Positions 23,396 to 35,700 of a stretch of DNA of 64,000 nt are shown piece after piece. The notes beneath the pieces are model-generated. The model searched no databases. It saw only the letters and a program-made list of their open reading frames with translations, and had not been told where the DNA came from. The position numbers and the translations under genes were made by a program. How positions within the stretch are numbered: the stretch's first letter is position 1; each line of letters begins with the position of its first letter. The DNA is from Clonostachys chloroleuca (Eukaryota; Ascomycota; Sordariomycetes; Hypocreales; Bionectriaceae): assembly GCA_037952775.1 (NCBI GenBank), contig JBANAY010000003.1, positions 31,682,001-31,746,000 on the forward strand, in the 5' to 3' direction.

Positions 23396-23702
23396 GGCTG
23401 GGACTGGGTTGAGAGGCTGACAACGGAGGAATTGTCTTGGTGGCTCGCCTTGGTATCGCGTGCGTCGTGGATCAGGGAGATGATGTCCCAAGTTTTTCGA
23501 GCTGTCTTCGAAACTAGTTCTTCGCTGCGCTCTGATTGGGTCGGTGAAATGTGACGCCGACACCGACTTACAACTCGTTATCTTATCGGCGACGGCCCCA
23601 GAAAAAAAGTTGCCCATTGCGATGGAGCATGGGAGCAAACTCGAGGAAAAAAACACACTTTTCCCAACAAACGCACCAATTAAAGGCCTTACGAGCGTCA
23701 GG
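23396..23702. promoter_or_regulatory. Shared divergent promoter of the bL12m gene and MDN1
   Basis: Only 307 bases separate the two start codons. In-frame codons upstream of the chosen MDN1 ATG (from 23544) are open but look unlike the family and are taken as leader. Confidence 0.6.
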
Positions 23703-26700
23703 ATGGCGGTCATTGACGTCTCGAGGCAGAGGAGGTCGCTCCTAAGCGATGCGACTGTTTTGGATCACCTGCCGGCCGAAATCTTAGAAATTATCAAAGA
23801 CCAAACCGCCACCAATCTACTCGATGCTGTTTCAGAGGCCGCTCTCATCCCACTACTTACAGAACGGATTTTCTCTCATTTCGAGACCCTTTCCTCAGAT
23901 ATCTGCGCAAGGTGGATTCTCAGCTCAGGAGATGAGAGACGGAAACTCAATATCATTTCAGCTTTAGCCAGAATTCTGCCTTTTGCTTCATACTTGTCGA
24001 CATTTCTGGAGCACTCGTCTCAGGCATCCGATGAACCTGGAAACCTGCCCCCCTTACACCTTGATCTCCAAGACCCTGCAACGGTGCTTCAGCGATATGA
24101 CCACGCCATTTCACTTCAGTATCTGGTAGCTTTATGGAGGCTCATCAATTATGATTTGAAGATGTTTGGGCGCTGTATTTCACCTGAATTCGCACAGACA
24201 CTCTTCACTCATGAGAGTAGACCAATCCGATATGTCGCAATTCGGATCTTCTGTAATTTGTTTCATTCATCCGACTATAAGCTAGACGCGCTTATTGAAT
24301 GTCACGTTGGAAAGGATGGTGCTCTCGTCGCGGACCTGGATGGAGTTGCCGTCGACTACGGCTTCCTCACATTGCACGAGCACTCACGAGTAACACGGGT
24401 TATTTCTATCCGCGAGCAATTGGCCTCCAACGGCGAATTGGACACTGACACAGATGCCCTGCCTCAAACCCTCACACCCTACGTCGCGCTTTATGGAGGT
24501 GTCTTACTCCCACGTCCTGTTGGCCTAACCGACAATGCGTCAAGCTTGGTTCTGACGCCAACCACAACGGCCAATCTCGAGCGGTTCTCTCGAATGCTGC
24601 AAGGTTCAGACCCCATTCTTATCCATGGATTGCCTGGATCTGGAAAGACATCTATCGTCCACGAGGTGGCTAAGCAACTTGGCATGTACTCTAAGATGGT
24701 CACCCTGCATTTGAATGAGCAAACGGACGCCAAAATGCTCATTGGGCTGTACTCGACAGATTCGAAACCAGGCAGTTTCCAATGGCGACCGGGTGTTTTG
24801 ACTACCGCAGTCAGGGAGGGAAGATGGGTTCTTGTTGAGGACCTCGATCGAGCCCCGACGGAAGTTCTCAGTACCCTCTTACCATTGATCGAGAGGAGGG
24901 AGCTCCTCATTCCTAGCCGTGGAGAGAGAATTCGCGCAGCGAGCTCTTTTCGCCTCTTTGCAACCCTGCGGACCACACGCGGAATGAACGGACGAGAGAG
25001 CTTGCCGTCTATCGTTGGCATGCGATTCTGGCAGTCAATGCACACTCAACCTTTGGAAGAACTAGAAATGGAGGAGGTCATGTTGAAGACCTATTCTACT
25101 CTACGAAAATATGTGCCTGGAATTTTGGCTGTCTATGTCCGTTTGGCGAAACTTGGTCGTGATCCATCTCTCGCCGCTGCGGGTCGTGGAGCCTCAGATC
25201 GGCAAATCAACATGAGAGATTTGCTGAAGTGGTGCCAACGTTTAAAACAATGCCTCATGACGGCAGGATCGGTTTCTGGGGATGAGCCAATCAGCGAAAC
25301 AACCCGGGATTGGATGTTTATGGAGGCCCTTGACTGCTTTGTCGGCAACTGCTCGAACACCGAGACAAGCAAGAAGCTGGTCTATGCGATTGCGGAAGAA
25401 ATGCATCTTCCCATTGAGAAAGCCGAACATTACATGGCCGCTTACATTCCTGCAATCCAAGAGAATGATGTTCAGTGGAGCATTGGCCGTGCTCAATTGC
25501 GAAAACAGAAGTCTGCAGGCCGAGTCCAGAAGTCCAGGAGGCCATTTGCTAGCACCGCCCATGCCAGAAAGCTACTTGAACAAATCGCTGTCGCTGTGAA
25601 ATTGAGCGAACCAGTTCTCCTTGTGGGAGAAACTGGTATCGGTAAGACGACAGTTGTTCAACAGCTTGCTGAATCTCTGGGTCATAAGCTGATTGCGGTA
25701 AATCTTTCGCAACAGAGCGAAGTTGGTGATCTGCTGGGAGGTTTCAAGCCCGTGAATGTGCGAACATTGGCGGTCCCTCTCAAGGAGGAGTTCGAAGACT
25801 TGTTTGCAGCTACGGGCATCTCAGCGTCAAAGAATCAAAAGTACTTTGAACAGGTTGGAAAGTGTTTTGCGAAAGGCCAATGGGCTAAAGTTGCGAAGCT
25901 GTGGAAAGAGGCACCAAGGATGTTCAACAAGATTGTGGGCGATCTTGAGCGCGCGAGTGCCCAACAAGAGGAAGCCAGAAATGGTGATGGACAGCCGGCC
26001 AAACGTCGAAAGACCCAGTCCAAGCTGCAGACTCTTATTGACTTACGGCCAAGGTGGGATGCATTCGGTAAGAAGCTGGACCAATTCGAAGTACAAGTTT
26101 CGGGCGGAGCCAGCAGTCTTGCGTTTACATTCATGGAGGGCAATCTCGTCAAGGCCGTGCGAAACGGCGACTGGGTTCTTTTGGATGAGATCAATCTTGC
26201 ATCTCCAGACACCCTGGAAAGCATCGCAGACTTGTTAACAGACTCCGGGGAACTACCCTCGATATTGCTTTCAGAGACGGGAGAGATCGAAAAGGTCGTC
26301 GCTCACCCAAATTTTCGCATTTTCGGTGCTATGAATCCAGCGACTGACGTTGGAAAACGCGATCTTCCTACGGGGATCAGATCAAGATTCACTGAGTTAT
26401 ATGTGCGAAGTCCTGATGGAGATCTCAAGGACCTTCTTACAATTATCAAGACGTACCTAGGTAGCTCTAGCGCTAAGAATGATCAAGCCGCTGACGATAT
26501 TGCTCGACTCTACCTCAACACAAAGAGGTTGGCCGAAGAGAAAAGGCTGGTAGATGGAGCCAACGAAGTGCCTCATTTCAGTCTTCGAACCCTGACCAGA
26601 GTTCTGAGCTACGTCAATACTATTGCTCCTTCGTATGGTCTTCGAAGGGCCCTTTATGAAGGTTTCTCCATGGGATTTTTGACGCTTCTGGATCGCAACT

Positions 26701-29700
26701 CCGAGGAGATGCTTTTGCCCCTCATTCATCACCACATCTTTGAGAATCATGGAAACTCACAATCCCTCCTTTCGCAACCACCGAAGCATCCTAACGATGG
26801 CAAGGAGTATGTGCGATTTAACAATAAGAATCGCGACAGACAATATTGGTTGTTCAAGGGCAAGGAGCCGCTCGTTGAGCGAGATGATTTTATTATTACC
26901 CCTTATGTCGAACGCAATCTTCTCAACTTGGTCCGTGCTACGTCAACGAGGCGCTTCCCCATTCTTATCCAGGGTCCTACGTCTGCAGGAAAGACAAGTA
27001 TGATCGAATATTTAGCCAACTTCACAGGAAACAAATTCGTTCGTATCAACAACCATGAACATACCGATCTCCAAGAATATCTGGGAACCTATATCTCGGA
27101 TGCATCCGGAAAGTTGCGCTTCCAAGAGGGCCTGCTTGTTCAGGCCATGCGACAGGGCCATTGGATTGTCCTGGACGAATTGAACCTGGCACCGACTGAT
27201 GTCCTTGAAGCTCTCAATCGATTGTTGGATGACAACCGAGAGCTGCTGATTCCAGAAACCCAAGAAGTGGTCCGCCCACACGAAAACTTCATCCTTTTCG
27301 CCACGCAGAATCCTCCTGGTCTCTACGGTGGCCGAAAGGTGTTGTCAAGGGCTTTCCGAAACAGATTCCTGGAACTCCATTTTGACGATATTCCCGAGAA
27401 CGAGCTTGAGTTCATCTTGCAGCAACGCAGCCGCAACACGTCGCCACCTGATTGTAAACGAATCGTTACTGTCTACAAGGAATTGTCTCGACTTCGTCAA
27501 ACTAGTCGATTGTTTGAGCAAAAGGACAGTTTTGCTACATTGAGAGACTTGTTTAGATGGGCGCTGAGAAAGGCTGATACTCGCGAAGAAATTGCTATTC
27601 ATGGATTCATGCTTCTGGCGGAGAGAGTTCGCAATGAAGAGGAGCGTCTCGCTGTCAAGGATGTGATTGAGAAGATTTTCAAAGCCAAAATCGACCCTCT
27701 GAAATTATATTCTTCTAACGTTGCGCCTGAGTTGAAGCATCTGACCCAGCAGAAGAACGCCCAGGGAGTTGTCTGGACACACTCAATGCGCCGTCTCTAC
27801 GTGCTTGTGTCCCGCGCTCTAGAGAATAGCGAGCCAGTACTATTGGTTGGCGAGACTGGTTGCGGAAAAACCACCGTTGTCCAACTTCTTGCTGAGGCGC
27901 TGGGTAAACAGCTTCACATCGTCAATGCACATCAGAACACCGAGACTGGCGATTTGATTGGTTCGCAGAGACCTATTCGAAATCGTGGTACCATTCTGGA
28001 TGCCTTGGATGCGGACCTTAAGCTTGCTCTGGGAGCTCTAGGGTTGGATATCTCTGGGTCGGCTGAGGATCGGCTTGCAACATACAAGTCGCTCCAGCCA
28101 AGCCGCGTTTCATCTGTTCCTCTGGAACTTCAGCTACGTATTGTAGCCAACGAAACAAGGAGCAAAGCACTCTTTGAGTGGTCAGACGGTGCTCTCGTTG
28201 AGTCTATGAAAGAGGGCCATTTCTTTCTCCTCGATGAAATATCTCTTGCTGATGATTCCGTACTGGAAAGACTCAACTCTGTTCTGGAACCCCAAAAGAC
28301 GCTCTTGTTAGCAGAAAAGGGAACAGAGGATTCATTCATCACAGCAGTGGATGGATTTCAAATGTTCGCTACTATGAATCCTGGCGGGGATTTTGGCAAG
28401 AAAGAGCTTTCCCCGGCACTTAGGAACCGTTTCACCGAAATCTGGGTCCCATCATTGTCCGAGAGCGAAGACATCTACAACATCGTGCGCACGAAGCTTG
28501 TTGATGAGGCAAAGGATCTTGCAGAGGTCATGGTTCAATTCGCGTCATGGTTTGGAGGAGCTTTCCGGTCAACAGCGTCATCTTCTTTCTCAATCAGAGA
28601 GATTTTGGTTTGGGTTCAGTTCGTAAACACTTTCCATGCCAAAGATCTCATGGCGGCGCTGGTGCATGGTGCGGCGACTGTCTTCATTGACAGTATAGGC
28701 GCGAACCCCTCAGCTATCATTGCATCAGATGCTGAGTCCGTATCCCAGCAACGGAACAGGTGTCTCCAACAACTCAGTAAGCTGGCACAGCATGATGTTG
28801 CATCTATTTACCAGAGAGAGCCTCAGCTGGTGACAGGCGAGGACTTCATTTCAATTGGAGAGTTTAGTGTCCCTAAGTCCTCAGCCGGATCTGCTGACCC
28901 TGGCTTTGCCTTCCATGCACTGACAACCAGGCTGAATGGTATGCGAGTACTCCGCGCTCTGCAGATGCAGAAGCCAATTTTGCTTGAGGGTAGCCCTGGC
29001 GTGGGTAAAACAACTCTTGTTGCTGCGTTGGCTAGGGCGTGTGGCCAGCCATTGACGAGAATCAATCTGTCGGACCAGACAGATTTGATGGATCTCTTCG
29101 GAACGGACGTTCCCGTGGAGGGTGCAGAAGCAGGAAACTTTGCATGGAGAGACGCCCCCTTCCTACAAGCCATGCAAAAGGGAGAATGGGTACTGCTTGA
29201 TGAGATGAACCTGGCGTCTCAGTCTGTTCTCGAAGGACTCAACGCTTGCTTGGATCATCGAGGTGAAGTGTATATTTCTGAGCTTGACCAAGTCTTCAAG
29301 CGCCACCCCAACTTTCGTCTTTTCGCTGCTCAGAACCCTCATCATCAAGGTGGCGGTCGCAAGGGTCTACCAAGCTCCTTCGTCAACCGTTTCGTGGTTG
29401 TCTATGCCGATGTTTTCTCTGACGATGATCTGCAGCTCATTGCAGCTCACAATTTCCCTGCAATTCCTTCAGAGGATGTCAAGTACTTGATTCAGTTTGT
29501 TTCTCGGATCGAGCATGCACTTGCGAAAGAAAAGTCTTTCGGTGCGCAGGGTTCCCCTTGGGAGTTTAATCTTCGTGACGTTCTGCGATGGCTCAACCTT
29601 CTGAGCTCATCCGAAGATTTGCTGCAAAACACCCGCATTGATGACTTCCTTGACATCATTGTCAGGCAGCGATTCAGAACCCAGAAAGATCGTGATGAGG

Positions 29701-32700
29701 TCGACAGATTATTCTGCGAGGTCACTGGGGCAATGCCCCGACCACATAGCCTTTACCATAAACTCAGCCCGCTCGTTGGCCAAGTTGGTCTTGCCCTCCT
29801 GGAGAGAAACACCGATCGCCAACCGGAGCGTCTACCGGCGATTGACATGAAGTCCCGCTTGCCAGAACTCGAGACCCTCATGATTTGTGTCAAGAAGAAT
29901 ATTCCTTGTATATTGAGCAGCCCGTCTGGATATGGCAAGACAGTTTTGCTTGAGCATGTTGCGGCCCTCGCTGGAAAGTCTCTGGTTGTGTTTCCCATGA
30001 ATGCTGACATTGACGCAATGGATCTCGTTGGTGGCTTTGAGCAAGCGGATCCTCTACGCGAGGTTAATGCGGCTCTAGTGAGCCTACGAGACGTCCTACA
30101 GGAAACTGTCATGTCAGCCGTGCCAAACGAAGTCCCAGCGGAAGCTCTCAAGCTTCTTCATCTGCTTGATAGATTCGTCCTTCAAGCGTCAGCGATCGCA
30201 GAGCTTTGTACCTCCATCGAGGTATTAGTTCAGACGGTTGCTTCTGATTCCAAGATTGGTCAGAGTTTATCTGCAGCACTGCGGTTACTTCAAGGACCCC
30301 TGACTCTGGACAACCCCAGATTCGAATGGTTGGATGGTGTGATTGTCAAAGCCCTACAAGCAGGTCAATGGCTTGTCCTTGACAATGCCAACATGTGCAA
30401 TGCCTCGGTACTTGACCGACTGAATTCTCTTCTGGAGCCCAATGGATTCCTCAGCATCAATGAACACTGCGAACCTAATGGCGAGCCTAGAATCATCAAG
30501 CCTCACCCCGATTTCAGGATATTCTTGACTGTCGATCCTCGCTACGGAGAGCTGTCTCGAGCAATGAGGAATCGTGCTGTGGAAATCTTCATTACAACTG
30601 CACCACCATCTGTTAGCCCATTCTTCGAGAAGATATCCCGAATAGAGAGCAGTATCCAGGGGTTCTCCTCGTTCCAAAATCTGTCTCAAGTTCAAACGTT
30701 TGAACAAGCGCCAAATCAACTCACCCAGATATCTATCGATCACCTTGCTATGGAAGAGTTGGCTCTTTTACAGCGCTTTGCAGCGGACACGAAAAATTCT
30801 ACCATTCAGCAATTTCTTGGTTTCCTACAGTCTCCCTATGGATCAGCTAGTGTGGATGCTGTTTCTAGCCTCTATCAAGCGCTTCCCGAGGGACTGTCCT
30901 TCCTCCAGCAGGTTCAAGTAAGTAATAAAGTATATTGATAGCAATGAGTGTAAGCTAATGTTTGACTAGCCCATCCACCCTCTTAGTAGCTTTATTGCAA
31001 CCACAACAGCTGTAGATCAAGAGCACTTCAGTTGGCTCGGCGCACGGTATGAGTTTGCTCAGGACATCCACCAGTTAGCCACTGATATCGAGAGCCGTGG
31101 GCGTCGCGCACAGGGTTTGAAGCTTGGTGCTTTAAATCGTCTGGAGAGATCCCTCATTAGCGACCGCGTCGCAGCCGTTTCTAAAGACTCAACAGTCCAT
31201 GTTTCCAGATTTCTTTCAGGCGTCTTATCTTTGATAGCAGATTACCTTGACGCCGGCCCCTCTGCTTCCGAGTATTGGACGGATGGTTCCTGCATCACAA
31301 CGCTCGTAATATGCTATCTTGAGCGTACGATCTTGCTTGCAAGCTCTGCCATATTTGACGAGGCTCGATTCCAGGCTCACTTGCTTCAAGGAAAGGACCT
31401 CCTCCAGAGATTCGCTCCCCACGAAGCGGCAGAGACCGAGCAGCAACTTGTTCATCGCATATTGGGTCTAATAAGTGCCGACTTTGGGCCCGGCTTCAAG
31501 CTGGCGACTGGGTTGAGCATGGAACTGCTTTGGACCATTTTCCGCCCTCTTCCTTTCCACGACGAGTCAAGACTGGAAGGTGCTCTCGAGATCAAAGAGT
31601 TGGCGAATAGATTCGATTCCCTTCGGTGGAAGGCCCCTGCAGCTATCAAGGATCTCTGCAAAGCCTCATCTACGCTTGAGAAGGCATATGGAGTCATCCA
31701 AGGAGGTGCCATGCCTACTGGTGATCTTGTGGCTGCATTGAAGTCCGAAATTCAGTCTTTGGAAGATCGTATAGGACTCGATGCACGCGATCTGACCCCC
31801 TTCTTTGCCGACGTATTTGAGAGCCTCCGACAAGTTGATATCCTGAACAAGTCAGATGATTTCAAAGTGTCCCAGCACGCCAGTCGTGAGATCATCTTGT
31901 TGTCTAACTTGCCAACAGAGGTGGGGATGCTCATGGAGACGTCTAAAGATCAGGCAGCACTCCTTCAGTCGCTCAATGTCCTGGCAAGCCAGGACCACTA
32001 TTCATGGAACGGCAAATTCACCACTTCACTGTGGTCCAAGATAGTTGACATACCTTCCGTTCCTCTAGCCTCATTGGCATTGCTTGAACTTGAACTACCG
32101 ATTCTAGCTCAAAATTTGACAAGGCTCGTGGCCAGTATCGTGTCTGACCCGGTCATAAAGCTTCATCACGTTTTATGGCAGCTTCTCCTTGAGATTCTCG
32201 GCGCACATTCTGCTAGCGCTAGGACTTTGGCTGATCTCGCCTATCAAAAAGCATTAGAGCTCTCGCGAGCCAACGCGGATTGGCGCAACCTGGACTGGTC
32301 AACTGTCGGGGTATTCACTGATCTGGTCCGCAGCGTCGAGGCATCTCATGTTCAGGAAATCATCTCAACCCATTTTCTTCCTGCCATCGTGGCTGTGGCT
32401 GCCTCGGAAGTGAACCCCCAGGAGCGACATACATTGTCTGCCCTAGCCTGGAATCATTTTAGCATTGGAGCGTTGCTCTTGTATGTCCCAGACCGAGTTT
32501 TTGATCCTCAAATTCGCCCTCAAATGGAGCGAGAATTTTTCGAGAAGATACATACAGATCTTGATACAAAGATCACGGTGCTTCATTCGTTTGAAAAAGA
32601 ATTTACGGGCCAAGACACGAATGCCCGCATCGAGCGACTTCAAGAAGAAGCCAATAAGATTGGTCCACTGCCAGAAGCCGTGCAGCCTGTTTTTCGCCCC

Positions 32701-35700
32701 GCCCAATCCGAGTTGAGCAAGCTCCATGCCGAGTTCTCGAATATTCTTAACACTATCCAAGCGATAGACCTCCCATTAAAGTTGGAAACGTCTGACTCGG
32801 ATTTCATGCATCAACATGAGACTATGCAAACAGTCAGGGAAAATATTCAACGCCTCATCAGTCGACTGTCCAGTAGATTTGAGAGCTATCAGGATATGAC
32901 GGTTCCCACTACAAGCCTTCTTCGCTGTCTCATCGTCGGCCTTTCACTCTGTGAAGTCACTTCCTCGAAGGACCTACCTGACACCACTCAAAACCTCCTC
33001 AAAGTTGTTCCGTTCTCGGGTGGAACCATTTCCAACTTGAAATACTCATCTGTTTCTGCCAGTAGCTTCGAGTTTTTAGATTTGATGAGCCTGGTTGTGT
33101 CTATTAATGGAACCGCTGACCTTCCCGAGTATCTTCGAGAATCGATCTTTGACTGCTTCCACTACTTCTATAAAAACTGGGCGCAAAAGCTAGAAGCAGA
33201 CCAAAAGGCAGAGGCAGAAAAGACCAGCATGTATCGTTTCCGTGGTTCAGCTGAAGATGAGGAGGAAATCGAAGAGGAAGAGTTCAATGAGCTGTTCCCT
33301 ACTTTCGATGAGGACGCGTCAGCTCAAAAGCCAGCTCAAAAGACTGAGGTTGTCCGAGATGAGTCACTCAAAGCGGCAAAAGCTCATAGCGCACTTTTCT
33401 TGTCTCCTGTCGCACCCTCCGAGGCTATATCTGGCTTATGTTTGTCAGTAGGTCAGCGGGTGGCAAAGGAAACACGGGATCATAGCTATCTTAGCCCGGA
33501 TCTCAACGGAAAGCTGATGGCGAGCACTATTCTTCTTCTCGACCAGAAGAAGGATATTCTCTTATCATCCACTGTTGACAGCAAGTCTTACAACTTCTAT
33601 GTGAGCGAAAACCTGCCTGAAGTACGCACCCTCGTTTCTTTGTGTGGGAAGGTCAAGGCTCGTTTCCGAGAACTTCAGCAAGTAGATGAGATCGGCCATA
33701 TGCAACCCTTGGTCGATGTTATTCAGGCGTGCGACAAGCTCCTAGATAACGTTCACACTGAGCCACTTGCTAAGATCCTGCCCAAGGTCGAGTATCTTCA
33801 CGGGTTTGTGTATGAGTGGCAATTTGGTGGCTGGGCAAGCAAAGCCTGGTCAGTCCTCGAATTGCACAACGCCATAACGGACACGATTATCCGTTGGAGA
33901 CGATTGGAATTGTCTACGTGGGCAAATCTATTCGAAATGGAGCGCAGCAAGTGTGAAGATGACGCTAAGTCCTGGTGGTTTATAGCCTACCAAGTCGTTG
34001 TTGCTACACCCTTGACCATGATTGACTCCCCATCAGAACTGCAAGCTTATGCTGTATCCTTGGTGGAAAATCTGGAGCTGTACATTGCAACTTCTATCAT
34101 TGGCCAATTTAGCTCTCGTCTGGGGCTTTTGAGGCAGCTCCGCAATCACCTAAAGCTTCTTGCCAAGGACTACCCGAATCTTGCAGTGATTTATAACACT
34201 ATGGTTAATCTCATCCGCTTCTTCGAACGATTCGAGCCATTGGCTGAAGAAGCCATTAAGAGAGGCCGAGCCCCCATTGATAAGGAGATGAAAGATGTCC
34301 TGCTCCTGGCAAGCTGGAAAGATACCAATATCACAGCACTCAGGGAAAGTGCCCGGAAGTCTCATCAAAAGCTGTTTCGACTTGTAAGGAAGTTTCGTGG
34401 TGTGCTTGGCCAAGAGATGAAGTCGGTCATTGAACAAGGACTGCCTGATATGGCAGCCCAGGATGCTACAGCAGTTAATGGCGTACTGTCTAACAAGGCA
34501 TTAAACGCATCTGCCCTGGCTTCTTTGTCCAAAAACTTGCCTGCCTCATGGTTGAAAGATAACAAGCGTCTTGCAAACACTGCCACCACGGTCTCGGTTA
34601 TGACGCGTGTTTCAGATAGCCCAGAATTGGCGTCTGACCTTCCTGCCACGCTTGACAGTTTCGTTGCAAGTCTCAACGAGTCCATGGCTGAACTTCGAAA
34701 AGAAACACCTGGTACTTTGACCGACGAAAACAAGGAAGAAGTGAAGCACCTCAAGACCAGAAAGCGGAAGCTCTTCGCAGACACCCTCAAAGAATTACGC
34801 CAGATGGGTGTCCGCTACAATCTGTCACAAGATCGACTTGCTGAACAAGAGTCTCTAGCCATCTGCCTCGCCTCATCTGCACCAATTGATTTCGATGCTT
34901 CCGAAACTGCTGAATACTTTTTCCACAAGGTGCTCGACCTAGCGCCTCAGGTTCGTAGGTCATCGCGGGAGCACTCTGAGGAGGTCACATCGAATGAAGT
35001 GACGCGTGGAATCGGCTTCGTGGAAGGATTTATTCACCTGCTACTTTCCCAGCGACGCAATGCGACAACGGTTACTACGGCATGGTCTTCATTGCACGGA
35101 GCGATCAACCGGCTGCAAGGAATCTCTCGTTCGGATAACGACCGGTCTATTGTGCCGAACACAAAGCGCAGCAACTGGAGACATGCTCTGGGCTGGCTCG
35201 TCGAGATACTAAGCTTCTCCATCCAGCTCATCGAGATCCATGGCAAACTGGGAGAGTCGAAGAATGGCGCGGCCATTCAAGAGCTCCAGTCTTGGTTAAG
35301 CCGCTTCGCGTCACACAATTCAATCCTCAAGACACTGGCTACTCCTCTAGACCGCGTTACAACGACGGCACTTCAAGACGTCGAGACTAATTTCTCAATG
35401 GATCTTCAATTATTTATGGGGGTATTGGATCAGTTGATCGCGGCCAACCCTAATCTTGGCTTTATCCTAGATGAGGTTCGACTCTGGTCACAAATCGAAG
35501 AAACGGAACTGGAACCTACCATATCTTCCTTGGACTTGACGGAGTTTGTGAACTGGATTTCGACTCTCTGTGACAAGACACTAGTTGCTGTTGAAGCTGC
35601 CAGGAAATCAGGAAAAGAGATTCTCCGTGGTGACCAAGAGCCAGGCTGGCTAACGAAACACAGCGACGGCTATGGTTCCATGATCAAGAGACTTCGCATG

